From positions 1 through 45,493 of the forward strand of contig JAIRNK010000019.1 in the NCBI GenBank assembly GCA_031258095.1: a stretch of 45,493 nucleotides of DNA, written 5' to 3'. The position numbers were made by a program, and so were the translations under genes. A model generated the notes under the pieces. That model was not told the origin of the DNA and ran no database searches. It saw nothing but the letters and a program-made list of their open reading frames with translations. Position 1 is the first letter of the stretch; the number at the start of each line of letters is the position of its first letter. The stretch is from Holosporales bacterium (lineage in GTDB: Bacteria; Pseudomonadota; Alphaproteobacteria; BNTO01). Of the stretch, positions 1 through 15,500 are shown one piece after another.

Positions 1-474
1 AGTGGAAACTTGAACGATGCTACCTGATGAAATACGCACAATTTATAGCTTTTTTTAAGATAACGACTGATCGCATTCTACAATTTTTGTCGGGGGGGAA
101 GGTGCGTTGGGTGTTAAGGTTGTAGGCCCTAAGGCGTCCGTTTGCGACGGTTATCGCAAGAATATCCTCGTTCAAGAAAGATATTAACAATTTTCGACAA
201 AATTCTCATTGACACGAGCGAAACACAAAAGTGCTGAGCTGAAGATGGGAACGCTCAATAAGTGTTGGTTTTCCTAAGCGTATAGTTATTGTTCAAAAAA
301 TGACCACACCATACTTTTGGTAGCCCAGGTCTGCTGTTCAAGCGTTTTTCCCAGAATAACTCACAGACTTATTAACAGGTTTCGTGGATAAAACGACAGC
401 GTCCGCAGCAAGAAGTACGCCCTCGTACACGTTTTATTAAGAGCAATGCCATTAAAATAAACGAAGGCAGCATT

Positions 475-522
475 ATGACGTCGCTTCTATGCCCAAGGTA
501 TTTCGACTATCTAAGAGAATAA
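475..522 (+). CDS. possible 15-codon leader ORF (MTSLLCPRYFDYLRE) overlapping the 5' end of the giant ORF
   Basis: ATG at 475 preceded by GAAGG (463-467) at good SD spacing; stop TAA 520-522 overlaps an in-frame ATG (522) of the giant ORF as TAATG. Confidence 0.3.
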   Translation: MTSLLCPRYFDYLRE

Positions 523-3500
523 TGCTGCACATCCTATTCTTGGGCGTTACGAATATGCACAGCACAGACATTGCCACAATCCTCGGAAAAATTGGAACAG
601 AAACCGGCTCCGAAAAAGTGACAGACCTAGCGACGGTATGGAAAAGCTCAAATTTAGATTCTGGAAAAACGGCTATAAAGAGTGCCGCTAACTTACGAAA
701 TCAGACGTTTGCCAAAGATGGGAAATTAGTGTCAAAAGACACTAGCTCATTACAAGCTGGGACACTTCTTAGCACGATTTTTGATGAGGAATTCGCCAGC
801 ACAATATTCGGCAAAACGAGAAAAATAAGAAATTTGATGAATTGCGTGGCCAGCGATTCTGGGAACTTCAATCTGACGAGTACGATAGCGGATAGGATGA
901 AGACGTTACTTACGTACACCAGCGTAACGCGAACCACTAGCGTTCTGTCTATGGGGGGGTACTGCTCAGCCAATGACAGCAATTTTAAATACGCATTAGG
1001 TGCACCATCTGCAGTTCCGGCAAATGAAACATCTTCAACAACGTATACATATTTTGGGCAGCTAAATGCGTTGCTAGACCTAGTCAGAAGCATTGGTATC
1101 AATACTACAACCGGAGTGCTGTCCGCAACTGGAGGAGATGAATCAACTCTTTTCGCACTAACACAAATTGGATCAAGGGGGTTCGATCCGCGACTTGTGA
1201 ACGAAATCGCGAAGATTGGTGCAAATGGTGTTACTGCGACGTCTGTGCTGAAGAGCAAAGAATGCTTTGATGTCATTTTTGGAACTGAGGACGACACCGA
1301 GGGTGCCACTGGCTCTGTCATATCGCAACTTAAATTTGTAGACAGCAAACTGTCGGGAACCTCCGCCTATTCGACAATACAGGAAAAACTCACCGAAATT
1401 ACGGAAAAATTTAGCAAAAGCAAGGTGAAGTCGTCCAAATTATCCGAGCTGTACGGATATTTAGTTCCAATAGCAGAGTACAAACGGTTAGATCGGCTCG
1501 ATCAAACCACAATTAACACCATTTGCACGAACTATACCACTTTGTCCATCCAAGAATGCTTGGCGTGCATTATGGACGGAGATAACATAAGTACGCATTT
1601 GACGAATTTGGCAACGCAGATAAGTACGCGCTGCGATAACATTCTTGATTGCTTTGAAACGTCCTGTTGCAACGAATTATATGAGACGCTCAAGGGCATA
1701 GAAAACGAAGCCCACCGGCTGGCACAAGCCCTTCATCCACTCGCCTTAGATCCAGGGCCAATTGCCAGAGCGTGGCAGTCACAGTCATTACCTGCGATTG
1801 GAAACGTCGCGACGTCTTTGGCTGGGTTGATGGACGAATTTCATTCAACCACGTCTCAATTTCCTGCGGTTTCGGAAGACGCGCCGTGTATCGGAAAACA
1901 ATTAGCCGAGGCCATAAAACCATTTGGAGAATTCATCAACGCAATGAACAACGCTTTGGTCGCGGCTAGCGGCGTCCCGACGGTCCTTCCTACAACAGAC
2001 AATAGCCAACCAGAAGACGCTGAAGGCTATTGCGCAGCTGTATATGACCTGCTGACTGTACAAATTCCGAACTGCCTGCAAATGGTACAAAACAGTTTTG
2101 GAGACGTTCAAACAAAGCTAGAAGAAATAAATGGCGACGATGTCATCAACTTGTCACTCGCAGATTTACAGAGTTTGCATGACGTGCTGGCGGCGTTTCT
2201 TGCGACTTTTCCTGAAACGTCGATCGAGTTCGTCCCGTTTTGTAACACCGCATATGCAGAAAGCCCTGATACCACAACGTGCAACGCCTTAAGTCATGTG
2301 GATGAAATAAACGAAAAGATAGCGTCCATAATTGAGTGCATTAACGTGTGTCAGAGCACGATTGCGTCAATTCACGAAAAATTAACCAATAAGTTGAACC
2401 ATCTCGAAAATGTTCAATCGCTTGCGGAGAACATTAATGTTATTGACGAAAGCATTTTTCATTTATCGCAGGCGCTTGCGAATCAGCAATTCGATGCAGC
2501 ACAAGCCAGCCTATTTCAGACCATTTCTGACAAGTTGAACGCCGCGAAGGTAAATTCAGCATTAATTCCAGAGCTCAGTGCAGCGATTGACTCCCTGACA
2601 GCTGCACTTGGAAGTTCGCAGGGCACGTACACACCGCACCAAGGCACGGAAAGTGCGACAGTTTGCTCTCCGTGCGCGACGATTATTCACGCACTGGCGT
2701 ATGGCATTCCCGAGCATTTGCACGAAATATTGCAAACAATTGGACGCATAAATTCTGAAATACCTACCGATTTAGCGTTATTCCTTCATAGCAAGCCAGA
2801 CGCAGAAACGCGCCTTACAAGGTTCAAGAGCCTGTTCACCTTTTTAGAGAACTTCGTGAACATAATTCCAATGGCCCTCCTAACTGAACCTTTTTGCAAT
2901 GTAGAAGATGATTGCAAAACGTGCGGGCTAGACAACATTTTAAGCGTTCTTGATCAAATCCGGGATTCCGTGCGCATGGGGGTGCATCAATTAAACACAT
3001 TGATAAACGAGGCAGATCATACGTTTTACTGCACGCCTCACAACAAAATCCACCACAGCATTTTGCTAAAAATTCATCAATTATCATGTTATGCCAATGC
3101 AATTTTCAGCTCGGGGGACCCGTTTGCGCTATTTGATCGCTGGCAAGAAGACGGGACGAATCTCATGGCCAGTGCTCTTGCCGCCCTCCAAGCCGCGTTC
3201 GATTTGTATCCGCCAATCAGCGAGCCAATCTATTCCATGACGATCGCCGATTTTTCACCGTTTGCCAGCGCATTAGACAGCGCGCTATCTCATTTTGCCA
3301 CGCTCGTTGGCGAACTTGCCCCAGACGGCCCAGCGGAACCACCAGACACAAACACGTTGTGGCAATTAATCCAGGATGAAATTACCGAAATATCATCAAT
3401 TCTGGTGAACGGGGCAACTGTTATTCGCAATACGCGCAATTGCGTCATTCCGGTCCTATTTGACGCGTTTACGAACTTATCTACGTCAGTAAATGGCGCA

Positions 3501-6500
3501 ATTGACAAGCTGGCATTGTCGCCTACGATATGTCGGCACGGCGGGCAAATGCCACCGATTGGTCACTTAGACTTTGCAGAATTGGCCTCGCTATTTAAAG
3601 ACACATGTGCGGGCGGCAACGATTATTGCCGCAGTGCAGTCACATCACTGACACACATATTCAACTTTTTATCAGGACAATTACCAAGCGACGTCAACGC
3701 GACATTGGAACAGATCATTGTCACTGGCGCAAACAAATTAGACGAGAATGACATTGCTGGATACTTTGCAGCCGTTGCAGAGGCCATTGGCGTGCCTGAA
3801 GGTTCGCCGATCGACATATCTCATCGGTACGGCACATGTGCGCAACTAATTGAAATGATCGACCGCATATTGCAGTTGATCCCACATATGCACGAAAAAA
3901 TGCAGGATCTAGTCATGACAAACGCAGTTGATCTTGTGAATATTGGCAACTTCAGTGCGTTCATTTCGCAAATAAGCGACCTGATCGCTGCAATTAAACG
4001 ATCGGACTGCCCTACATGTAACGGAATCACATGGAAATATGGGAACGTAACAAGCCGGTTAACTCATCTCAAGAACGCACTCGACGCACTAACGGCAGAC
4101 CTGAACGCCAACCAGCTAGCTAAAGACGTAGTGATCCCAATAGCGAATACATTAGAGGCCATCCGTGCCGACATTGCCGCAATAGAAGATGTAGATGGCG
4201 GCTGGGCTAATTTCTCTGAAAAGCTAGTGTCACATAATTTTGGCAACGGACTTCTTGAAGACTTGGTCTTCCTGAGGGAAACCATCTCAATTCTTGCAAC
4301 CGGAACCCCCTCCCCTGCCCCTGTTTATACGAGTAACATCCAAAGTTTTACCAACGAGTTGTATCGTTTCATTGAACAAGCGTTTAACTCCATCGTTCGC
4401 GACATAGGACTGTTACAAAACAAAACCAGCGGTCACCACCAGCCAGATATCATAATGGTGGTACGCCACGTGCGGAATTTCCTTCCGTCTTTGAAAACGA
4501 CGTTTCTTCAATTTGCGGACGCAGTAAACTCAAACGAGCTTGTGCGGTGTCTTTCTGGCTTCGGTGCAATAGAGGCGCACTTACAAACTCTGCTTGAGCA
4601 ACTAACAGCTCCGCCTCCGTGCGTGTTGGCAATAAACAGAGTCCTGCATAAGTGGTACACCGCTGTTTCAAATTTTGTGAACAACGCTGGAGATTTTCCA
4701 TTCTTTTTGACGTCTGAAACGGTGACGGAAGCCGGGTTGATGGCGCACATATTAAGTGAGGCAGAATCGCTGAATGAGGATGTCGCAACGCCGCTTCAGG
4801 TAACGTTGGCCCGGTTGATCGCCGTTTTTTCTCAAATGCCTGAGAAAGTCTTTTCATTCGCAGCAACCGGAGGCCCCGCTCCCGAATGGCTTGCGAACTT
4901 GAAGCAGTTTCAAAAAAACGCTCTCGTGTTGCTGCGGGCGTTACGCAATGCGGACTTCGCAGAGCTCTATGACTACGATGCGTACGGGGCAATCGTCTCG
5001 ACAATAAAACTGTCTCCGTTAGAGCAGCTAAACGCCAACATCACGTTCGCCATAATGGACCTTGAACGGTCGCTGCGCACCTGCGAGTTAATCGACCGTG
5101 TTCGAAGCATTTACGAAAAAGCGTACATGCTGCATGCACAATCTTCGCTGCTTTTAAAACTGGCTGATGAGGACCTAGATCAATACGTTGCGCGACTTGA
5201 AGCGCTGTTAATCACACCGATACCCGGGCCCCCATCCAGCGCGTATTTAGATGGAATTGACGCCGCATTAGACTTTTTGAATCATTCGCTCCCTTCTGTT
5301 CCAAATACGCCTGAACAAACATTATCCGTGGCAAAAATGTTTGACGAGACAACAGACTTGATGGCTTTTGTTGCCGAGTGCTTTCGAAGCCTTTCCGCGC
5401 CAGACATCTGGGCGAACGCGAATGCTCATGTGAAATTAAGCCGACTGCTCAGATTTATTGGCGGCGGACTGGAGGGCTTTCTAAACTCGACCGAGTTTCC
5501 TGATTCATGTGATGTATGTTTGGTAAATGCCAATCAATTCCTTCAATATTACGTCTGGGCTCTAAGCAACATCCAAAAGTCTTGCGTAGAGGCAGCAGAA
5601 CTGTGCGAAGCGTGCACCCCATGCCGGGCCCTCGTAAACGCCGTATTTTCCTTGGCACAATTAACAAAATCGATCACGAAGTACAGTGTAACCTTTCCAA
5701 ATTACGATTTTATGAACAACATAATCGCAGTTTTGCAAGAAATACACTTCCCAGACGGAAGATCATGCGACAATGCAGCCGAGTACATCGACGCGTTTTG
5801 CCACAATCTAGAGAGCATATGCGAGACCCTCTTTGGGCCAGGTTTCAGTCGAGAGAATGCGGCCATTCCAGCAGGAGATCCGTGCAAACTTCTAGAAGTC
5901 GCGTACACGCAGATTTACGATAGCCTAGACAAAATTGTAGGCAAACTTTCACAAGTTTTATACAACGCCCAGGCTCCGCCAATCGGCACGTGGCATTCGA
6001 TCAAAGACTTCGCAGATGGGATCGCGGCATTTGCGGACCGGCTCGGCGCAAGTCTAATAAACATTACTCCGTGCCTAAAATGTAACTCCGTTGCATTTTC
6101 GGAAATATCTCGTTTGAGAACAGTTAAGCTAGATTCACTAAAAACACAGCTACAACAAGTAAAGACTCAATGGGATTCGTTCGAAGCTTACGCGGCTAAC
6201 ACAGAGTTCTTAACGGTTTTACACAACTTCTATGAAATGCACACGGCAATCTATGTACGCGCGCGCCAGTCCGCGAACGTCGATGCCCTGCTAGACAATC
6301 TCCAGATTTGGGCCGATTTCGCTGGCAAATTCGCTATGATTACCGAATTCACAAAGGAACACGAGTTTCTAGCACAAATCGGTTATGACTGGCAAACACC
6401 AGTATTCACAGAGCCGACCCAAGCGTTCATTGCGGACTACATAAAAGAAATCGCAGGAGTTTCTCGCCAAATTCTGATTACGCTGAACTACGTGCGAGAT

Positions 6501-9500
6501 TACCTAAATCAAGAAATAACGCAACTTGACGAAAATACGCTAAACATCATCTCAAAAGTGAAGTCCTGGCCGGATGCCTGGCGGCATTTTATTGGCGTTA
6601 TCTCTGAGCTCAAAACCGCCACGACGCAAAACATTCCAATAGAAATTCCACTTGCGTTCACCGAAAGTCTGGATCAGATATGCCAGGTGCTCGATGATAT
6701 CGTCAACGATCTTGCAGGCAAACCATCCCTTTGCCAAGAGCGCGGCTTACAATTGGCCGCCGTTGTGCAAATTTTGTCAGAGTTAAGTGACGCAACAACG
6801 TTGGACGCCATTTGCGTCGACCACATTCGCGCGCAAATATGCGCAATCGCCAGTGCGTTAAGCACGTCCCAGGTCGGGAGCAGGCAAGATTGCAAGTCAG
6901 CGGATGTCGCCTCAGTTCGAATAAACAGTCTGTTAGAAAAGATCAACTTCAACCTAACTAAAATTATTGGGAGCTCAGACTGGGAGTCTGTCAATGAATC
7001 CGCCGTTGATGTGCTGCAATCAACGCTGAAATCAATATATAGCGCACTGCACACAGTTCCTCTTCAAGCGCGCCCATGCACGTTCTGTAATCACGTGTCG
7101 ACTGCTGCGCACGAAACCGAGCGACTGTTATTAGTTGAACAAATCGCCAACAGCCTAATATATATCCACGACCAACTCGTGCGCGCCAAAGGAACACAAA
7201 AGAAGCACGAGCTCTCCGTTGTGTCCGCTTTCTGCGCAAATTTAGCGGCATATTTCAATGGGCAGTTCCGAACAAACTACAACATTCGCGAATTTGAAGA
7301 AATAACAGCACGCCTGCAACAAAGTTTACCAAGCGTTGGAAGTTGGCTCGGCGGGAATTTTGCCGAAATCGCGGCTAATATCGAAGCATCCTACGCACTA
7401 AGCTACATAAGTGCCAACCAGATCGTTTGCCCCTCAAACCAACCGATTGACTGGTACTATCTGCACCTACAAGATTCATTTAGCACCATCCTTCGAACCC
7501 TTATCTTCGCAAGACAGTCAGCTCCGTACGAGGTGGGTCTTGTCAGTGCTGTGCGAAATTTTTCGAGTTACGCCGCCAACTTGAGGCAATCGCTGTTGAC
7601 AACGCTCTCCCCAAGTAAAAGATCAAGTCTGGCCGCAGTCTTAAATTTGCTATACGACATCGCAAACGAAGGAGACTTGTGGACATACACGGCGCCCGCG
7701 CCAGACAACTCCGCGATGTTGGACGCGTACCGGCAAATGGAGAGCCTGGCTCAAAACTTAAAGAAGATCGATACTCATATGAGCGGTCAATGGGCAGACA
7801 TCGCCGATTGGTCGATATTGTTCCCCGAGGGAGGGTCCCCACTTGAACAGATGTTTAACGCCGTAAGAAAAATTGCGGAGCTCGTAAACGCCCCAGCGGT
7901 CATTAGCACTGCCACGCACGAGAAGAACGCAGTCCTTGCAACAAGGCTAAACTTTTGGCTCGAACAGGCCGCCAACACACTCGACAGCATTATCCATAAA
8001 TTAGAGCAAAACCACACCGTTGCAATTCCGGATTCTGTAAGGCAGCAGCTTTTACGGCTTCGGATCGGAGATATTGGCCCCGTAACGACGTCCGATGATT
8101 ACGAAATCGCACAGTTAAGGGATGCGTCTTTACAACCACAGCAGCGCATTCATCAGCAGATTGCCCAGATCGCAAACGTCTTGCTCGGAAAATGCTGCGC
8201 CCCCGAGTCGCACTTTTTCAGCGAGCTCGCGACCGAATTTCATAAGATATCCGCCTTTTTTGAAACGTTAGCGCAGGGCAATCTGGATATTCCAAACGTC
8301 AACCCTATAATTTCAAACATTTTGGGCATGTCCCCGACCCTGTACACAGAACACGTAGGCTCACCCGACTTTTTGCAAACAATGCGCGCATTAACGAGTT
8401 TGCTTCCCACAGCCGCCGAACAAGCAAGCGTGCATTCCATGCACAACTGCAAACGCAAGCGGGTTGAAATGGACAAAATTCGAGAATACATCTGCCAAAT
8501 TGGAACGTATGTCCGAATATTCGCTGAGAACTTAGGAGATTTGGACAGAAGCAAAAACCTTGAATTACAAGAGTTTATCCATGCGCTGCAGCACCTTTGC
8601 TCCGTCTGGCACGCCTCGCTCCCCAACGCCCCAAGCACGTGTTGCGGAATTCCAGAAGCGTTCTTCTCCCACCCGTTGGCAATGTTCCAAGACGAACTCC
8701 AGCGCGTTGCAGAATTGCTGACAAAAGTGCACTACTCCACCGAACTGCCAAACAAAATGCTGGAACTCCTGCAATCATTAGAAAGCGCTTACCTTGGCGT
8801 AAAAGCGCGCGTTTCCTCAAATATCGGAATGGGAGCAGGAAGCGCCTCTGACTCCGCATTTGAAACATTGCTTAATGAAATCGCCAGTGCATTTGCCGGA
8901 ATCGAAGCGCATACCCGCTCGTTTGATTCAATTTTCGAGGTAAGCAAGTATGTGGTAGGACTCATTGGCACAAACGCAGCCGCACCATATGAACCACATC
9001 CGCGTGATGCCTTCGATTTCACGATATTCAAGATATCCGAAGTGGTCCAAAAGTTTTCGGACTCGTTTCGCGACGTCTTCTCATATTGGTATAGAACTCC
9101 TCCAAAATACTCCGCAACAACGTACAACTACCTGGTGCAAATCTTGAATCTGGTCTCGTACATAAGATCCAACGTGAGCAACATCTTGTCTCAACCGATT
9201 GACGCAGTCAGCAATCAACTCCAATTTTTGAAAACCAAACTCGAGAATTTGTTGCAAGGCAGAACACTAACCCAGTTGGCGTCGTTTTACGCAACATTGA
9301 AAGATGCTGAAAATGGAAATGAACAAATCGAGCTCGTAAATACGCTGCAAAAATTACACCATGCCATTAGCTTGTGCGCATCGCATCCGCAAACTCAGAA
9401 TCAAGTGGGTGGCACTATATATAACACTGTTTCACCGACTGATATGTTCGTGCGCACATGGATCAACGGATTACAGCAAGTCGAACAAGTGTACACAACA

Positions 9501-12500
9501 GCTGACAAATCCGCATTTTTGGCTGGTGTTCGTCAGTTTGCCGAAGACATTATCCAATATTACACAGGTGGTCCTTCTCAGCCATTGCCTATGCTGATCT
9601 GCGCCCAAGCAACAGGACAATCATTTCTTGCAATATCTACGCTAATAGACGACTTCATCGATGGAATCCACAGGTCTGTGCGCCAGTTGTTCCAGGTGTA
9701 CCTGACACAACCATATGCTCAGCAAACTGCATACGAATTGGGCCTGGCGACGATCAGTTTTTGTCAGAACTTAGCCGCATTTCTCCAGAACTCGTCAGCC
9801 TCGGAGGCAGGCCTGAACTACTCTTTGCAAGAAAACACTATTTCCCGCATGGCGTTCAGGTTTCACGAATTGGCGGATTATTTGCGCATATCATTGGAAA
9901 ATTACGAATCAAGTTGCTGCCAAAACAACAGTATTGATAGCATTCGAATCGAATTCGAAAAATTAACAAAAGAAGTGTCTCTTTTGGTTGGCACGTTAAA
10001 CTCGACCAATGGCGTTGTAATTCCAAGCGACAGAATCTTAGGCGTAGCAGATTCAATCGATGCGTTCTTGGGGCTCCTAAACTCGGCGGCAGCTCAATTA
10101 GCCCAAACAACCCCCAACGTGCTCTGCCAGAATTGGGCCTCGCTTATATCGGAAAATGCAAATGGCGTATCGACCATTCGCGAAAATGTGCGCAGCATAT
10201 CACTCACCGTAAATGCCAGCATATTAGCAGTCCAAGAACCCACGCCATTGCAAGGTTCAACGACTCAGCGAAACTCCGTTGCGCTAGCTCGGCTTTTGTA
10301 TATATTGCGCGATGCCCCAGATTCTTTGATAAATAGTTTTCTGACTCTCGAACAGTACTCCGCTCGCGCGACGCAAATTCCATATGACGCTGGGCTGGTT
10401 ACAGGCCTCAATCGCATCATGGGAACGATTCAGCAGATAAAGGGACGGCTGCAAACAATTTCCGTTGCAAGTGCATGCGCCCCTTACGAACTTCCTTTTG
10501 TGGTCAACGAAATGGCGCAGACCTTGGGCGACTTAGCGTCAAAAATGCCCCCAATTATCAGGAACATACGACTGCGCCTGTGGACGCCATATGCGCAGCA
10601 AATGCACACATTACGAATTGGAGTTGAAACACACGCACGTTATCTACAGCGCCTTTCGTTAGCGAAATCCTCCAATATTTTTAAAGGAGACACGGCGAAC
10701 AGTGCATATCGGGCGCTAGATACGCAATTAGACAACATCTTGCGTACATTAAACGCTATTGCCCCTGTTCAGTTTGAAACGAACGACGAAATGAGCGACG
10801 CAGAAATACAGGCCAAACTTAACGCTTTTAAAACCTTTGTTGATGCGTTTTCCGCATCCATGTTGCCTGAGTTTGGTGCGGTGGCCGACATATTTGAACT
10901 CGCAAACGACACCATTAGCGTGGACGCCCCTGTCGAAACGTTCTCCTTCGCCTCAATAAACGAAGACGTGAAACAGATCCTAGAAACGTTCACATCACTA
11001 GCCGCATACGTAACGGAGCTGCAAAGCATTGCTCCAGGATTTGGATATCTAGCCGTACAAAAGCGTTTGCAGAACATTGCTGTCAGCCTTGGCGCACAGG
11101 GGCCGCTGGCCAAAATCTTGCAGGTTGTGCTAAGGGCGTACTCCGTAACGTCCGGAAAATTTTACGACGATGCATCCATTCCAGTTGCTGACCGTTCAGG
11201 CGAAGTTCCAACTATATTTTCCACGCTTTCCAACAAGATAAGTGCTCTGGCGGAAAAATTCCAAATAGAGCGTTGTCACGACCTCATACAAACGTACGCG
11301 ACCAACTTAGCCGTAAAAATGCAACGGCTAAACTATGCCTTAAGTAAAGCAGGGGACGGCTTCGATTGGAGACTACTTGGACACGAGCATGACGACGGCG
11401 GTATAACACATTTCCTGCACGAAATAACAGCGTCAATGGGGCGCCTCAGTGAGCACCTTTCGCGTCACTTTACGGAGCAGACAGACACGTCCGACTACTG
11501 CCAGGCTGGAATAGTCGATATATATGTGAATCAAATTTGCGCAACAATTGATGGGCTCGCGAAACTGTTGCATCCGGAACCATTCCCTGAGTTTGGCGCA
11601 CTAGCAACGTCTGGCAGCAACCACGATGCGACACTTGAATTGCTGCGGACGCAAAACTTGGCGTATATCGAAAACATCGCCAAGTTCTTCTCGTCATTAA
11701 CCGACTTCGCCAGAACTCACGGGCCAAAAGTTTCTCGCCAAAACCTCGACAATTTAGCAGAAGTGCAGCACGCGTTGATCGGCATAAATAGCGCTATCCC
11801 TGCTGTCTGTGACACAATTTTGAAAATGTGCACGCACCTCACGCCGAATGCTAGCCAACAATTTATATTGAATTTAATGGGTAGCATTTCTTCAGTGCAC
11901 AGACATTTTGTCGAACTAACCGACGTCTTGAGTCAATTCTGCTGCGATGCGGAACAAGAAAACGCCCTCATAGGCTTGGCGGGGCACGCAAAAGCTTTTG
12001 TCCATCAGTTAAAGGCCATGCCATTTGACCACCAATCGCCGACATTAATCTCACAATTCGGAACGCTGCTCAGCAACTTGGCACCCGCAATAAAAGCGTA
12101 TTTCACCGCATCGCCACACACAGAACAGCAAACGCTCGCCATAAACAGCATTACAGGCGTGTTAATGCGCGGAGATCCAAGCCCGGTTTCGCGCGTCGTG
12201 CCATTCAATGAAAATGCGAAGGGCGCGTATGCAGCTCAGGTCGTTGAGGGAATCACCGAGCTCTTGCAAATAACGAGAGGTTGGACAGCGACATTTCCAG
12301 CGACGGCCTTTTCACAGAACCCGCAGGCAATAAGAACCATTGACAAAGTCTTGCCAGAGTTTTCACAATTCCTCAACTTGTTCGCCGCGACCGATTTGAA
12401 CAATTCTGTCCTGCACAATTCTCGTCAGGTCGAAATGATTCGCAATCAAGTACAACTGCTGTTTGGGCAGATGTTTGACGCATTGGTCGCCCTGAAGCAA

Positions 12501-15500
12501 GCATACATAAAAAACGATTACGAAATCGCCATTCGCAATGAATTGCACGCGACCCAGCAAATTGTAGCGGCGTTGCCTGCTGCGCTAGAAATAATACTGA
12601 GAAAGATAGAGGGAGCCGAGAGCGCTGAACTTTCGACAAAAGCCACAGCGCTCCTCAGTCGCCTGCCAAGTTACGCACAACAGCCCCTAATCAATTTAAG
12701 CAGTGCCGCGTTACAGTTAGAAAATGCATGGAAGAACGCCGAGTTTCTGGCAGGCGGAGCTCCAGTTGCATCAATTGCAAACGTCAAAGATGGACTAGCC
12801 AGTATCAATAGCATCTTGCGCACATATGTTTGCAATTTGCTCGAAGTTACAAACGACCTTCCGTCAACATATATGCCAAAAGACCTGTATGTTAGCGTCG
12901 CTCTCAGCAGCGTAGGCAACTACCTCACTGATATGTACAACACCATGATACGCATTGGTTCCGCCATCCAATTTCTGGAGTTTGACGAGGCGTTCATATT
13001 GCAAATCACGCGAGAAGACGGGCCACTGGCTCTGTTACTTGAATCTCAAGGATGCGTGCGTGCGCTGTCACATTGCTTGCACAGCTTTCCGGCCTACACA
13101 AGTTGCGAATGGGCGCTGATATTAAAATCGTTCGACGAGACCTTTGAAAAATTACGAAGCGCATTCTTTGGAATAAAAGACGCCGTGCACTTGCAGAGGC
13201 ACGCACAAGAATTGCAGCCATATAGAAGAATCTATGGGCGGCTACACCAAATCTCTGAAGCCATAAATGGCGCCCTGGCCGGAAGCACGCTAATGCAGGC
13301 AGAAAACTTGTTCAAACAATTGCGAATTTGGCTGCCGCAAATGTTAGCTGACGTAGACCGACCTGAGGCTCATTGCGACAGACTCGACGAGTTGTATAAC
13401 ATAATTGCCGGCTCCATCGGAAAAAATGTATCGCTTCACAACGAACCACTTGGGACGAACAGGTTCGGGTCGATTAGTTATATCCAAGGGCTGATACAAT
13501 CCGATATTTCATGTATCGAAAATGTACTTGGTGGACTCATTCCATTGTGGCTGCGCGACACATATAAACTGAATCCAGAGCTAATCACTGACGTTTCAAT
13601 TGTGTTGGAACAGTTAGCCCAACTCCCCGTAAATCTAGATTGTGCAAGCGGCTATTTGCAGGATTTCTTGCAACAGCTAAAACGCCCAACTTTTTGCAAC
13701 GAACGCAATCTAACTCTTGGAAAAATAGAGGCTGACGTTGCCGCCATATCAAGAACGTTGAAGACCATTTCACGAAACGTTCACTTTTTGAGCGATCCTG
13801 ACGCCGCGTCGTTAGTCGGGGTGATTCCGCAGATGGCGACGCAAATTGGGCGCATATCTACATTACTTGAAGGGCTCCCCGAATACGAAGATGCAAACTA
13901 TAAAGGGGCATTGGACGAATTATTCGCGACAATTGCAACAATGAAGGAGCAACTTTCAAATGTCGCAGCCCTTTTTGGTGTTCCATCATCAAACGCCCAC
14001 GCAGTAGATTCGGCACCGTGCGAGCAAGCCGGCGTGTTTATCACAAGGCTTACTCACCACACTTGCGAGATACAGAACGATTTTCGCATCTTGATCGATA
14101 ACATAGTGCCGACAATAAACGCGGTCGCGCCATTCCACCCAGAATTGATACGCACGGTCCAGCAAGACCTGGCCCCTGCCCTACTCTCATTGCTTAACGC
14201 GTTACACGCTGCCGTAAACAAAGCTCCAGATGCCATAAGCTGTGAGCTACACAACCAATTTGCCACGAACGAACTGGCTAAAGAAATACGTCGCCAAGTC
14301 GCAATAATGACGGCATATCCTTTATATTTGTCTGAAAAACTCGCGCAGTTTGAGCAATCCCTCCTCGGCCGCAATATTCGCACATTGCGCGATGAATGTG
14401 AAAACTTGCAACTCCTGCTTGGTGCATTCGCAGACGTCACCACCTGGAACAACGAAATGCTGGCACTGGCAGATGGGCATTTTCACACACTACAAACACT
14501 TTTGCTCGAAACCCATAAGAATTGGACGCAGCAATTGAACAACGAAAATTGCTTCACCGTAGCAAATATAGGTGCGTATATTGCTGAACTCCGCGGGCTG
14601 TTAGGCGCATTGGGGCGCCCTGCACCACTTCAGATATCCACGCCGCTAGCAACATTTGGTCCAACACAAATTGCCGACGATGTAGCTGCAATTCAGAGAG
14701 TTTCGCGCGTGATATTTGACGTTTTCCTCCCACAAATCTGCCAGCAGCTGGTGCGCACGCCATTGTATAGCCCCAGTTTGGCTGGTGTGTTTAAGACTCT
14801 TTCGTTTTTCGCAGAGGCAAAGCCCACATTTGCAACAGATGAAACACGCAAACATATATTGGACAGCCTTTGGCCAACGCTGCCAGTCGTGACGCTGCAC
14901 CAGCTCGAATTTATATTAAAAAACCCGACGTGCTGCCAAGCGTATACCGACGAGATCGCACGCATAATCGGGTTGTATACGGGCGCGAAGCACAACTTGG
15001 ACCAAATGAGCGCTGTCCTATTCAATCACCAAATTAGCGATCCATTGAGCAAAGCGCAGGGCATACAAAATATGCTGGGCGAGCTGAATGCGTTTAAGAC
15101 GGTCGCAGCACAGATAAGAGAAAAAACCGATGCCTTGATCTTACAAATGGAATGCGCTGCTAGCCTCGCTTGCTTTAGTGACCGTGATACGCAGTTGATG
15201 AACACGTTAAAATGCATTGGCGACTATATGCAAACCGTCAATGGTCACACTGCGCAAATTTACTCAATGCATTGCAGTATTAACGACCTAAATCCGAATG
15301 AAGGCGCGACAAACCCTTCGTTTGGCGATTTTGCCGATAATCTCAAACAGCTGAACGTGTTCTATGACGACGACATTGTAACTGCGTGGAACGAAATCAA
15401 TGAACTATTAGAGTCACAGTATATAGCAATGCAAACCGTAAGGTGCATTCTTACGCAGACACCAGTGTGCTTCTGGCGTGGTGCCTCGTTCTTGGAGCAA

